A stretch of DNA of 64,000 nt from Meconema thalassinum. Its lineage: Eukaryota; Arthropoda; Insecta; Orthoptera; Tettigoniidae. Below are positions 1 through 11,679 of the stretch, in pieces. Location of the stretch: positions 1,210,092,609-1,210,156,608 of the forward strand of contig OX336388.2 in the NCBI GenBank assembly GCA_946902985.2. The letters run 5' to 3'. Under the pieces are notes generated by a model that was given only the letters and a program-made list of their open reading frames with translations, ran no database searches and was not told the origin of the DNA. Positions within the stretch are counted from its first letter, which is position 1; each line of letters begins with the position of its first letter. The translations under genes were made by a program, and so were the position numbers.

Positions 1-300
1 TGCCAAAAATTTATGTCAAATAAGTTTTTTGATAGCACCAACCATTGACCAAAGGGGTGGGAAAAAGTGGGTTTTTCGGGAAACATTAATCATATCTCTG
101 TTAATAGGCACAATATCAAAACCGCACAAAATGGACAATATTCCTCCAATAATTACCTAAAACTTTTGTCTGAAAGAATTTTTGATATGACCCACCATTA
201 CGCCACGGGGTGAACAAAATGATTTAAATTATAAGAAAATGCCAAGTGCCAAGAGAGGTTGCCATGACAACTTTACTTTTAATTGATAAGGGATGAGCCA
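1..300. repeat. Dispersed repeat, family G, copy 1
   Basis: This non-coding stretch closely matches 3134-3420. Both contain the words 'gatagcaccaaccat' and 'cataatatctctgttaata'-like text in the same order. It may continue to the left of the window. No usable reading frame. Function unknown; read as part of a dispersed repeat. Confidence 0.6.
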
Positions 301-590
301 TCAGCAGTTGCTATGACAACGCCACTGCACGAGATCACATTCAGTTTTCATATGTCTGTGGGAAGCGACTTCGGTATTGGAACTGGTAGCATGCTGAACT
401 TCTATGCCCAAGGTCGCGGGTTCAAACCCGGCTGAAGTCGTCGGATTTACTAAGAGCGCTAAAAAACCTGAGTTTGCTTTCTTTCGGAGGGGAAGTTCCA
501 ACGTTCGTTGCGAGTTGCTGATTGAGGTGGCATCTAGTAGCCAAGTTCACAGCTAGGTGTCGTTGACGGTAGTATTTTAGGTAGATTTCA
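301..590 (+). mobile_element. tRNA-derived SINE, copy 1 (tail missing)
   Basis: There is an A-box-like segment near 385-400 and a good B box 'gggttcaaaccc' at 418-429, then a body with 'cggaggggaagttccaacg'. The same body recurs at 3421-3890 and, more diverged, at 51785-52265. Those copies have a 3' module and an AACC tail that this copy lacks after about 575. RNA polymerase III promoter boxes are known for this class; mobility is inferred. Confidence 0.6.
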
Positions 591-703
591 TTAGAAAGCT
601 AACTATTGCAATGGGTACCATGTTTCGATTTCCGGAAAATTTCGACATATCTTCGCGTTTCACTTCCCCCAGACCCCAAAACCACCGTCAGTTCAAATGT
701 TTA

Positions 704-2872
704 TATATAACAAGCTGTACCCGGCATGCGTTGCAATGCCAACCAAAGAAAGTGTGGGCGTTGAAATTCTGTTTCTTGAAGTGCTTTTGGATACTCAACA
801 TGTTAACTGCCTCTAAGCTATCGTAAAATGGATTTTCTAATTTAGAACCATTCGTGGAAGCGTGCACAACTTTCAAAAGTGTCATCGCTGTCACTCATTT
901 GTTGAATCTATTCGTACGCTACCTGTTGTGAAATGGATTTACTAAGTCGAAACCCTTCCCTGGCGTGTACACAATAACTCATCAATGATTCATCGCAATC
1001 GGATGAATTGTATATGCACGTATACGGTGTTTTGTTTAAACGATTCGTGCGCTGTCACTCATTTGTTGAATCTACTCATGCGCTACCTATTGAGAAATGT
1101 ATTACTAAGTCGAAGCCCTTCCCTGGCGTGTACACAATAACTCATCAAGGTTTCATCGCAATCGAAGAATGTTATATGAACGCAATAGGGGATTTTGTTG
1201 AAACGCTTCGCGCGTCGTCACCCATTTGTTGCATCTACTCTTGCGCTACTTATTGTGAAATGGATCTACTAAGTCCCCTTCCCTGGCAGGTACACAATAA
1301 CTGATCAATGTTTCATCGCAATCGGATGAATAGTATATGAACGCATACCTGATTTTGTTTAAACGATTCGCGCTCCGTCACTCATTTGTTGAATCTACTC
1401 GTGCGCTACCTACTGTAAAATGTATTTACTAAGTTAGAAACCGTCACGTAAGTGTCCACAACATCTCACCCAAGTTTCATCGCTATCGGACTAATGGGAT
1501 ATGAAGACATAGGGGACTGTATTGAAACGTCCGCATGTCGTCGTTCATTTGTCGAATCTACTCGTGTGCTACCTACTGTGAAATGTATTTACTAAGCCAG
1601 AAACCTTCCTTGGAGTGTCCACCATATTTCACCCAAGTTTCACCGCTAACGGCAGAATGGTATATGACCTTATACGGGACGTTGTTGAAACGCTTCGCGC
1701 GTCGTCCCTCATTTGTTGAATCAACTTGTGCGCTGCATATTGTATAGTGGATTTACTAAGCCAGAAATTTTCCATGACGTGTACAGAACATCTCACCCAA
1801 GGTTCATAGCTACGGACGAATGGTACATGAATGCATACGGGACTCGGTTGAAACGCTTCGCGTGTCGTCGCTCATTTGTTGATTCTACTCTTGCGCTACA
1901 TATTGTAATATGGATGTACTCAGCCAGAAACCTTCCCTGGAGTGTACACAACATCTCACCCAAGTTTCATCGCAATCGGATGAATGGTATGTGAACGTAT
2001 ACGGGACGTTGTCGAAACGCTTCGCGCGTAGTCACTCATTTGTTGAATATAAACGTGCGCTTCGTATTGTAAAATGGATTTACTTAGCCAGAAACCTTTC
2101 CTGGAGTGTACACAACAATTCACCAAACATTTATCACTATCAGACGACTGGTATATGACTTTATACGGGACTTTGTTGAAACGCTTCGCGCGCCGTTGCT
2201 CATTTGTTGTTTCTACTCGTGCTCTACCTATTTTTAAAGGGAGTTACTAAGCTAGAAACCTTCCCTAGAGTGCACACAAAATCTCAGCCTAGTTTCATCG
2301 CTATCGGACGAATGGTATATGAACGCAAACGTGACTTTTTTGAAATGCTTCGCGCGTCGTAGCTCATTTGTTGAATCTACTCGTGCGCTGCCTATTGTAA
2401 AGTGGATGTACTCAGCCAGACAATTTCCCTGCAGTGTACTCAACATTTTACGCAAGTTTCATAGCTATCGGACGAATGGTATATGAATGCATACGGGACT
2501 TTGTTGAAACGCATTGCGTGTCGTCGCTCATTTGTTGAATCTACTTGTGCGCTATCTACTGTGAAATGTATTCACTAATTTTGAAACCTTCACGTAAGTG
2601 TACACAACATCTCACCCAAGTTACATCGCTATCGGACGAATGGTATATGAACACATACGGGACTTTGTTGAAATGCTTCGCGCATCGTCGCTCATTTGTT
2701 GAATCTACGCGTGCGCTACCTATTGTAAAATGGATTTACTAAGTCAGAAACCTTCCTTGGAGTGTACTCAACATCTCACCCAAGTTTCATCGGAATCGGA
2801 CGAATGGTATATGAACGCATAGGAGACATACATACCCACCCACAGACAAACTATCACGTTACATTGATTTAT
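704..2872 (+). repeat. Family A element: 164-bp tandem array, copy 1
   Basis: A head at 704-740 ('agctgtacccggcatgcg') is followed by about a dozen monomers. The word 'atttgt' recurs at 1061, 1224, 1384, 1547, 1711, 1874, 2038, 2202, 2366, 2530 and 2694, a spacing of 160-164 bp. The array ends in a TATATATA tract near 2868. Since 164 is not a multiple of 3 and frames break every one or two units, the reading frames here (such as 1008-1304, 1713-1994 and 1910-2158) are not genes. Other copies lie at 40940-43195 and, reversed, at 46141-50305. Confidence 0.85.
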
Positions 2873-3420
2873 ATATATATAGATTTATGTAATATATGTA
2901 TATCAGTTTCTTGTGGACACGATAACTGCCATAATTTTGCACCAATCACTTTGAATTTTTTACCGAATATGTATACCCAAAAAATCTCGGACGAGTTCGT
3001 TACTGGGCTAAATCGGTCGAAGGGGATGAAAATGGGGGACTTTTTTTTTCGAAAAAATGAAATATTGCTATAACTCTCTTAATATGTGAAATATCGAATC
3101 CTTTCAAAGTTCATACTATGTGTCGGATAAAGCTCAGAAATTTATGTTTGAAACGTTTTTTGATAGCACCAACCATCGACCAAAGGGGTGGGAAAAAGTG
3201 GTTTTTTCGGGAAACATTAATCATATCTCTGTTAATAGGCACAATATCAAAACCGTACAAAATGGACAATATTCCCCTAATAATTACCTAAAACATTTGT
3301 CTGAAGGAATTTTTGATATGAGCCACCATTGCGCCAAGGGATGAGAAAAATGATTTCGGAATTATAAGAAAATGCCAAGAGCTATCAGTGGTTGACATGG
3401 CAACACTACTAAATTGATGA
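2873..3420. repeat. Family G repeat, copy 2
   Basis: 2900-3130 and 3134-3420 contain related units built on 'ataactctcttaatatgtg' and 'atatctctgttaataggc', suggesting an imperfect tandem repeat of roughly 170 bp. The second half duplicates 1-300. No gene. Confidence 0.5.
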
Positions 3421-3890
3421 GGGATGAGCCATCAGACGTTGCCATGACAACGCACTTGCGCGAGATCAGATTCAGATTTCCATCTGACAAAGTGTGAAGC
3501 GGCTTCGGTGACGTAACTGGTAGCATGCTGAACTTCTATGCCCAAGGTCGCGGATTCAAAGCCGGCCAAAGTCGTCGGATTTTCTAAGAGCGCTAAAAAT
3601 CCCTCAGTAAGCTTTCCTTTGGAGGGGAAGTTCCAACGTTCGTTGCGAGTTGCTGATTGAGGTGGCATCTAGTAGCCAAGTTCACAGCTAGGTGGCGTTG
3701 ACGTTAGTATCTGGTAGCAACATTAGGAACTACTGCTTGAAATTTAGCGTCTGCATTCCTTACCTGAATTACAGACTAATACAGCCATCACAATTCACAT
3801 CGTTTATCAGACAGATTCTACACTCACCCAAAGTACACGGGGTTATATGACCGCGTTGTCGCAGCCCTTAAACTGAGGAACCAACCAACA
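3421..3890 (+). mobile_element. tRNA-derived SINE, copy 2 (full, AACC tail)
   Basis: Same family as 301-590, with a degraded B box near 3549-3560. It continues into a 3' module ('cttacctgaattacagact', 'cagacagattctacac', 'agtacacggggt') that ends in 'ggaaccaaccaac'. That 3' module is shared with SINE-like copies at 9700, 24470, 51785 and 62807 that have different heads. Non-coding. Confidence 0.65.
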
Positions 3891-3992
3891 TCTCTGCGGG
3901 AGATATAATTTTGCGTGAAGAAATAACAGACCGTTACATAGTTACACATCAGTGTTGAAACCTTGCATAAGGACAGTGTGACCACAAGTATA

Positions 3993-5513
3993 ACAAGTAG
4001 TTCCGTGAAGAACTGTACAGCCTATTTTCATATATCCTGCTCATGTTAATTGCCCCTATCAACATACAAAATTTCAGTTTAATTGCTGTAACAGATTCGT
4101 AGATATTGAGAACCGTCTAAATATTTCAGATGGTCGCCAGGTTGGATTTTTATTTTTGTACTATTATATTAAGATTATTGTGTACGTGTGGTATTCAAAC
4201 TTCAATCGCATGATTAGAACACAAGAAGTAAAAACGAGATTTTAAAATTACGCACAGCAGCCATCTTGTGATTATGCAAACAATTGAAATAAATTAGATG
4301 CCAGTGGATCAACACTTGTGTAAGCATTTAACGTGCAACGTTTCACGGCACTCGGATAGTTAATTCGCGAGAAACGTCCATTTAAATATTTATACTTCGC
4401 GTCACCGCCATGTTGGATTCGTGCTCACCAGGTTACTGAAAGTCCTATAGGTGAACATGTGTTCATAGTCTCTATGTACATAAAAATTTCAGTTTGGTTG
4501 CTGTAAAAGATTCATAGATATTGAGAACCGTCTAAATATTACGGAAGCTTGCCATTTAGGATTGTTATATGTATAGGCCATAGAGTTATGTACCATTCAA
4601 GGACACTTATTGCCTAGGTTCATTATTCAACTTTCACTTCGATCGCATGATTACGACACAAGAAATAAAAACTTAATTTTAAAATTTCGTACATTCGCCA
4701 TCTTGAGGTTATGTAAACAATTGAATTAAATTAGATGGCAGTACATTACAATCTGCAAAATCATTTACTGTACCACATTTCACTGCACTCAGAGAGTTAA
4801 CTCACGAGAAAAGTCTATTAAAATATTTCAAATTTGCTTGGTCGCCATGTTCGTTTTGTACTTTACAGGTTTATGAATTATACATAGGTAAACTTGTATC
4901 AGTACCCTTTATCACCGTACAAAATTGCAGGGTGATATCTGTAATAGTTTAGGGGATATAGAATGTCAGTGAAATATTTCGCACAGCCGCCATTTTGAGG
5001 TTATGTAAACAATTGAACTAAATTAGACTCCAGTGCATTGCAATGTGTATAAATATTTGCTGTACCAAGTTTCATTACATTTGGATAGTTAAATCGCGAG
5101 AAAAGTCTATTTAAAAGTCTCCACTTCGCTTGGCCGCCATGTTGGTTATGTAGTAACCAGGTTTTTGAAAGTCTCATAGGTGAAGTTCTAGTAGTACCCT
5201 TTATCACCGTACACAATTTCAGGGCGATATCCGTTATAGTTTCGGAGATACTGAATGCTAGTGAAATATTTCGCACAGCCGCCATGTTGGATTGGTGAGA
5301 CGTAACAAAATTCGATGGGCACGGTCGAGGTCGCCGGGAATAGTGCTATGAACTTACCGAGTTTCACTGAAATCGCTCCAGCCGTTTAGATTTTATTAGG
5401 GGGGGACACACACCTCACACACACACACACACACGCACACACACACGCACACACACACACACGGACAAAAGGTGATCTCATAAGCCTATTTTTTCAAAAT
5501 TGAAAATAGGCTA
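3993..5513 (+). repeat. Family B element: ~146-bp tandem array, copy 1
   Basis: It starts with 'acaagtagttccgtgaagaa', which contains a short hairpin (agttc/gaact). It ends in a CA-rich microsatellite (5409-5463) and a terminal hairpin (agcctatttt / aaaataggct) near 5483-5513. Between them CCAT, usually as GCCAT, recurs at 4261, 4408, 4551, 4698, 4845, 4990, 5137 and 5282, i.e. every 143-147 bp. The same ends and repeats occur at 21557, 25380, 31194/36058 and 43205. The architecture resembles non-autonomous Helitron/Helentron elements with internal minisatellites, but that is inference. The 5001-5285 minus frame is chance. Confidence 0.8.
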
Positions 5514-6534
5514 AAAATGGACTCCAAATGACAAGAAGGTTACCGTCCCCATAAGACAATAAAATGTTTAAAATATGTTTAAAATGAAGAAAAACAAAAT
5601 TAATTAATCTCCAATTATAAAATACTTTCACGCGATAAATGAGGTCTGAACCTTCTACGAAAACCTGCATATTCTGCCTATTTTCGCCTATCTCTAAGTT
5701 TGTCTGGTGAAATCTACCTCCGCCTTCCGGCGTGCCGAGAGGACTTTTTTAAAAGTGTAATAGTATTGACTAGGTGGTTTAATATTTTTTTTACCTGAAT
5801 AGATAATTCATGTAAAATCAATTCAGATATTAAAGTATAAAAATAATTCTTATTCCCTGTCCAATCTAATTGAGTGCAATTCATGTTGGCAGACTGAAAC
5901 GCATTTATGTTAATAAACTGACGTTTCTTAAAAGTATCCTATGTATTTTTGACACTTCGTAAAATATAGGAAGGTAGGGGTGCGCTACTTTGCCAAACCT
6001 GAGTTCCAGATGAGATGTCTATTTGTTAAGGATGGTGAATGTACCGATAAAACACTGCTGCCGTCCGTCGCGTGATAGTCAAAAGATACGTTCCATCGCC
6101 AAGTGACTGAGAAATTACATGGTGTGACAGCAACTGACACCTCCAAGCTCAATAAGTTCTCATGTAACACCTGTTAGTTGCCACGGCGCTCAGACTGCAT
6201 AGTTGGTATATTCTCGTACTGTACTTGTAATTGAACCGGGTTACAAGGTACCGTGTTAAATCTAATATATGTTATTTAAGGTAGGCCTGTACACTGATGG
6301 ATTTGGATTGTAGTAGCAGTTCGTATAAATTCAAAAATAAGCCGATTGAGCTCGAAGTTTATGGAAATTGATACTGTCTGTGTATACGTTTCAGGATAAT
6401 TGAACCTACTTTTCTGATTTGAAAATGAAAACGTTGGTTTATAAGATCTGATCGAAAGCAACGCGTATGTATGTGAAACTTTTAGTTATACGTGCCTTCG
6501 AATCCCACAATCTCAAGCCACTAGGCCTCAATTT
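5514..6534. other. No gene recognised
   Basis: AT-rich unique-looking sequence. Short open frames (5985-6170 and 6276-6461, minus) show no recognisable domain or composition. Confidence 0.5.
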
Positions 6535-6985
6535 TGTATGTTCCTATCGTCGCGTATGGCTCTGAATCCTGGACCATAAATGCTGCATGCCGTAGGAGAA
6601 TCGAAGCCTTCGAGATGACGTGTTATCGAAGAATGCTACGAATATCGTGGGTAGCAAGAAGAACAAATTAATCTTTTCTGAAGGAGCTAAGGATTGCTCT
6701 TAAAAGCACGCTTACTCCTAAACATCCAAATGCAAATGTTGAAATTTTTGGGACATGTCATCCGACAAAATGTATCATCCAGGGTAAAGTTGACGGAAAA
6801 CGGCTCAGGGGACGTGCCCCGAACCGGTACCTTGACCAGATAAACAGTCTGACTAATCTGCCACTTCAGAAATGAATGCACACAGAGGAGACCGCGGTGT
6901 ATGGTGGGGTAATGTTAACATAATTACGTGAAGGGTCACGACGTTTGAAATCGAACTACGACCGAGAAGAAGACGAAGAAGAAGA
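6535..6985 (+). pseudogene. Decayed LINE 3' end (C-terminal reverse-transcriptase tail)
   Basis: Conceptual translation across several frames gives the tail typical of RTE/CR1-like LINEs. A YGSESWT-like block (6546 on) is followed by a RRRIEAFEM / CYRRMLRISW block (6596-6650), a LKFLGHVIRQ-like block (6737-6770) and an RG-rich block. The order matches the C-terminus of the LINE at 54196-56310. Stops and frameshifts break it throughout. The end is a GAA-rich tail (6964-6986), as expected for a 5'-truncated insertion. Not functional. Confidence 0.65.
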
Positions 6986-7802
6986 ACCATTTACGAGTTC
7001 AATCTGGGAACAATATGTGTGTGTGTACTCTTCTAACGTATCAACGGCTGCTTTCATTCCCAGCTATACTGCTACCATACAATCCATAACGCCAGTTAAA
7101 TTTACCATACTAAGCTCTGTAGCTCAACGCGCAACGTCACTGAATTCAAAGCATTGAGATAATAATGAAAGAAAAAGTTTTCAAAATGTTTAATGACCTC
7201 ACTGCTCTCCACCTCAACGTTGAGTGTTTTGTAAACTAATAGAAGAGTAGTAGCGAATAAATGCCACATTACTTTCAAATATTGCCGCTTAATTATAGAC
7301 ACGTCAATGGAATATACTTTGAGGAGCGAATACTAATGGATGGTTGAATGTCTGTTAAGGATCGACATCAAATGTGAAATATGTGTTCAGTACAATATAG
7401 GCTACTATTTCAGGATAAGTGGCTTACTATATTTGCAGAGCAATTTGTCATATTCATCTCGAGTAACAGTTGTACGAATTTTCTATCCCTAATGGACTAT
7501 TTCTTTCATTCTTCTTCCTTCAGTACCTTTCTCGCTGGGGAAGTGGTGGAAGTGTTTGATTTCCAGACAGCGAGTTCAATTTTTGAGTGAGAATGCCAGA
7601 TTCTTGAAGGACGTAATAAACTACGGCTATCGTACGATTTGAAACTCAAAAGATCTCTCGCATCACAGTTGGTGATTACATGACAAGATTAATTAAATAG
7701 CTCCAACTCAAATTATTTATGACAGGTATTGCTATTATTATTATTATTTTAAGGGGCGGAACGGCAAGGTCATATTCCCCTTTTACGACAGGTAACCGTA
7801 AC

Positions 7803-7803
<1 letters not shown>
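6986..7803. other. No gene recognised
   Basis: Short open frames at 7102-7302 and 7381-7590 have no recognisable domain. A short ATT run lies near 7733-7748. Nothing else seen. Confidence 0.5.

Positions 7804-7890
<87 letters not shown>
7804..7890. repeat. (ATT)n microsatellite
   Basis: About 29 uninterrupted ATT units. They create false poly-Tyr and poly-Ile frames on the two strands (7719-7901 plus, 7770-7961 minus), which are not genes. Confidence 0.95.
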
Positions 7891-7891
<1 letters not shown>

Positions 7892-7904
7892 TATTCAATA
7901 GATC

Positions 7905-8186
7905 ATCTTGTTCTGACTGGCTGCGTGGCGCAGCAGTAAAGTTCTCGCCCGGTATGCCCAAGGTTGCGGGATAGAAACCCGGCGCAGTCAGTTGGCATTT
8001 AGGGGCACTTAAATGCGAGAGAGTCGTGTCAGTAGATTTACTGGCTCGTTAAAGATCTTCCTCAGGGCAAAATTCTGGAACCTCGGAGTTCCTAAATTCC
8101 AGAGTACTGTAGTTAAAAGAGACGTAACATCCATATAATTAGCCTATTATTATCATCATTATTATTATTATTATTATTATTATTCT
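7905..8186 (+). mobile_element. tRNA-derived SINE with ATT tail
   Basis: The tRNA-like head at 7915-7990 has an A-box-like 'tggctgcgtggcgcagcag' and a degraded B box 'gcgggatagaaaccc'. A body holds 'acctcggagttcctaaattc' and 'aaagagacgtaa', and an ATT-rich tail lies at 8148-8186. The ATT array just upstream may be the tail of an earlier insertion. Non-coding. Confidence 0.7.
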
Positions 8187-8869
8187 CCTCCTTCACCCCA
8201 ATTATACCTTGATTAGCCACTTCTCTTTCACCTTTTTCTGTACACAGATCAAAATGAAATTTGAGCTATGTACAGTAAATGGCGTATAGAATAGAATTCT
8301 CGAATCACTGGAAGAAGATAGATTCAGACCGTGTACTCGGTAACATTTCGAAGCATCATCTCTTAGCTTTGATTGTGGCAAAGTTTGGCATTGTCATTCT
8401 GAATCAAAAAAATACATTTATGGAATGTTTCTAGATAAAATACACCTGGAAAATGTTTAAAAATGCTTGACGTTGCGTTGGTGAAAGGAAATGAAATGTG
8501 ATTGTGATCTTAATTGACAGCACTAGGCCACTAAAAGAAGAACGGACTATTAAATTGGAGACGTGCTAGGAATTATAAAATGGGATCTGTCAGATTCATC
8601 AAATTTAATTGCAGTGGCGACTTTAGATTGATTCATTACCATTTTGAATCCAATTATTGTTATTGGCTCGTAATCTAGCCTCATTAATTCTTTTTTAAAT
8701 CCGAAACCGTCAGAGAAAAGAAGATTTAAATGTGATGTCCACTAAAGAGCAGTAGTGAATGATGAAGTTACGGCTTCCTTCTCTCTGAAGAATCGACAGT
8801 TTATATTACGATTCTCAAACCCTGTTAATTCGCATTATTATTATTATTAATTATTAATAGTAATTAATA
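8187..8869. other. No gene recognised
   Basis: AT-rich sequence with no supported gene. A short ATT/TAA run lies at 8835-8870. Confidence 0.5.
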
Positions 8870-9530
8870 GCCAACGTGGGCTCACTACAACAAGAAGTGC
8901 ATCTCGCTAGACGCAAAATTAAGGCACCATACAACAGTGATCCTTCCGGAAGCAACTTACGCAGCCGAAACAATGGTGATCGGTGGTCATTCCGAAATTA
9001 AGGATATAGAAAAACGGGATAGAAAAATTCTCAGAATGCTTTACAGGGCAGTTAATAATAACGGTATTTGGATTAAGAGAACTCAAAACGAACTCTACCA
9101 AAAGATCCACACGATAACGGACGTAATCAGAAATCCCCGAGCACAGTTTTATACACACATTTACAGGATGGAAAACTTCAGAACGGCGAAAAAATTGCTC
9201 AACGTTATAACACAGAGTAAGTATGGCACGGAGTGGCTGGCAGAGGTTCAGAGGGACCTTAAACAGGTCAACATACACAATCTCGAGGACCGCACCGAGT
9301 GCCGGAATAAAATCAAAAAGTTAAGTTAAAAATTGACCATCACGACAGCCTGGAAGAAAATGGACAGCTGAACGGAAGAAGGAGCTTTCTGAGAGGATGT
9401 AGAGTTTGGGAAGAGAAGCGTGAAAACGCCAGAAGATGAATTAATCATGTATTCATGTTCAATCGCTCTCCTAAAGGGGAACAATCGATTAATTAAAATA
9501 ATAATAATAATAATAATAATATTAATAATT
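8870..9530 (+). pseudogene. 5'-truncated LINE: C-terminal part of a reverse transcriptase ORF
   Basis: An open frame to 9329 encodes the post-RT region of a non-LTR retrotransposon. Blocks seen in order are an LPEATYAAET-like block near 8942, EKRDRKILRMLYRA near 9010-9050, a 'NGIWIKRTQNELY' block and then 'FYTHIYRMEN'. A frame change near 9330-9350 is followed by a frame containing WTAERKKELSERM (9360-9400) that soon hits stops. The tail is AAT-rich (9498-9530). It is a different LINE lineage from the elements at 26378 and 54174. No catalytic core remains. Confidence 0.7.
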
Positions 9531-9699
9531 TAGGCATAACATCCCATTCAATCGCTGTGGCTTTAGAGACGCCTAGATGTCAGAATTATGCCCCGGGAGA
9601 GCTCTTTAACGTGCCAGTATACCTACCAAGACGAGGATGCGCATGTTAAAACTCTTCTTGGTCATCGGCCTGAGTCTCTTCACACAGGTTGTTGAAATT

Positions 9700-9935
9700 A
9701 CGGTATCACAAAAGTTCAATAGCCTCAACAAACTCTGAATGAAATCACCATGTTTCGTAGAGGGTAAAATGACAGGATGGTTCCTAACTTAAGGCCACGA
9801 CCGTCTCCTTCCCAGTCCTCACCTGAATTACGAATACACACAAGTACAATCACCACAACATGAACCTACACCCAAGCACGCGGGACTAAATGCGTACGCT
9901 ATCCAAGCCACTCAAATGAAACAACATGACCCCCC
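9700..9935 (+). mobile_element. SINE 3' fragment
   Basis: This piece carries the shared 3' module ('cctaacttaaggccacgacc', 'tcacctgaattacgaataca', 'acccaagcacgcgggact') seen in the SINEs at 3421, 24470 and 62807. The tRNA-like head is missing or unrecognisable. Non-coding. Confidence 0.5.
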
Positions 9936-10199
9936 AGGGGGCCACATCTAGTGCTTCCACTTACTTGTCTCGGGCTCCTCTCCGTCCTTTTTCCTACCGG
10001 CCTCCCTTGGTCAACACTTGTTATTTTCCGACCCCGACGGTATTAGGGTAACCGAGGCCTACGGAGTCTTTCGCTTTCCCGCCTTAATTGGCCATTGTTC
10101 ATCTTTCCTGATCCCTCCTTCTTGTCTTCTTTTCATTATATTACAGTTGCTCTTAAAGATTCCCGCGCTGTTTTTCTTAGTTGGCTCCCCGTGTATCTA
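9936..10199. other. Unclassified, GC-richer stretch
   Basis: More C-rich than its surroundings, with 'gaccccgacggtattagggt' near 10030, which looks like dispersed-repeat text. No gene supported; the frame at 10018-10200 is probably chance. Confidence 0.3.
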
Positions 10200-11065
10200 A
10201 ATTCCTTTTAGCGAATTTTTTGCATCTACACTCCATTTTGTAGGTATTTTCATCAATGTTGCATTTTGTAAGTCTCTTCGATCTAAATTGCACTTTGCGA
10301 ATATTTTCAAGCTCAATTGCATTTTGTAAGGATTGACAATCCAAATTGCTTTTTAGTAAGTCTTTCAATATAGGTGCTGGGACTTTTGTGAGTAGTTTGA
10401 ATTTCAATTGCATTTTGTAAGTATTTTCAACCTAAACCGCATTTTGCACATATTTTCAATCAAAATTGCATTTTGTATGGTGGGCATTTTGGAAGTATTT
10501 TGATTCTCAATTGCATTTTGTGGGTCTTTTGAATCTAAATTACATTTTGTAAGTATTTTCAATCTAAATTGCATTTGTAAGTATTGTCCATCCAAATGAA
10601 TAGTTTGAATCTACCACACATTTTGTAAGCATTTTCAATTTCAATTGCATTTTGTAAGTATTTTGAATTTCAATTGCACTTTTTGAGTATTTATAATCTG
10701 AAATGTGCGTTTTTCAATCTAAATTCCCTTGTATATTTTCAATTTCGATTGCATTTTGTAAGTATATTGAACCTCAATTGCATTATGTACGTATTTTCAA
10801 TCTCATTTGCATTTCGTAAGTATTTTGAATTTCACTTGCATTTTGTAAGTATGTCGACTCTGCATTGCATTTTGTACGTATTTTGAACCTAAACTTCATT
10901 TTGTGCGTATTTTCCAATCTCTTCCTTACGTGAGTATTTTCTTTCTAAATTCCCTTTTGTAAGTACTACCGCTCTCCATTTTGTGGATTGTTTCCATCTG
11001 AGTTCCATTTTGTAAGCGTTTTCAGTCCCACTTAATTTTCGTTCTGGTTTCCATTTCATTGTCAT
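10200..11065 (+). repeat. Degenerate ~30-bp minisatellite with repeated GTAAGT
   Basis: Dozens of imperfect units of the form 'gcattttgtaagtattttca' plus 'atctaaatt' are joined end to end. Many units contain gtaagt or a one-base variant. The unit also occurs reversed at 57680-57765. The frames in it on both strands (10177-10413, 10404-10595, 10674-10886, 10889-11086) are repeat artefacts. Confidence 0.85.
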
Positions 11066-11074
11066 TTTCAATAT

Positions 11075-11154
11075 CACCCAGACCATTAGGGGCCGATATC
11101 CTAGATGTTAGTCCCCTTAAAACAACAATTATCATCATCATCATCATCATCATC
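11075..11154 (+). mobile_element. SINE or LINE tail ending in (ATC)n
   Basis: 'ccattaggggccgatatcct' and 'ttagtccccttaaaacaac' lead into a clean ATC run (11131-11154). This is the usual form of a retroposon 3' end; the upstream part is not recognisable. Confidence 0.45.
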
Positions 11155-11679
11155 GAAACAACATGAGAGGGTAAAGCAGAGGTGGGTATAGTGTGCAAAA
11201 GCGAACGTGGATTTAGTGCGCATCTTGCGTGCGAGGAAGATGCGAGATGTTTGGCACCACCTGGTCATGTGGTCTCGGCATAAATGCTCGTTCCTCCGCT
11301 GAGTTTCATTGGAGATAGCTTCTCTGTGAATGTGGACGGTAAGTGTGCAACTAATTGCGAATAAGGTTTTTTCAAGCGAGCAGAGCTCTTTTATATCTCC
11401 ACTTTAAAGTGTTTGTGCTGCCTGTAACACAGGATGTTGAAGAGCACAACGCTTAAGTTGACGAGACAACTGACAGGAATATTTTAGCAAAAGTATGCAA
11501 AGTGACCAGATTTACCGAAAGGAGTATTTTTATATTATAAGATAATTTAATAGATGCCTTTCCCAGGTAGCTACAACTGTTTACCATATGACTAATAGTT
11601 CAATGATGATATAAAAACAGTATATCTAAATAACTTACACTGCTTACAATATGTAGTAAGTTCCGTACATCGGCAGAAT
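11155..11679. other. No gene recognised
   Basis: No domain, RNA gene or clear repeat seen. The frame at 11600-11818 (minus) runs across a transposon end and is chance. Confidence 0.5.

Noticed and set aside
1008..2158. Series of 70-100-residue frames with similar peptides (KRFARRHSFVESTRALPIVKW type)
   Set aside because: They are translations of the 164-bp array. The period is not a multiple of 3, each frame dies within one or two units, and the same peptides appear in all A copies as DNA-level repeats.
5409..5465. CA run as a candidate regulatory site
   Set aside because: It is a constant part of the B-element end (also near 25800, 36987 and, reversed, 43256), not a local feature.
7719..7961. 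Poly-Tyr and poly-Ile reading frames
   Set aside because: Produced by the (ATT)n microsatellite on the two strands.
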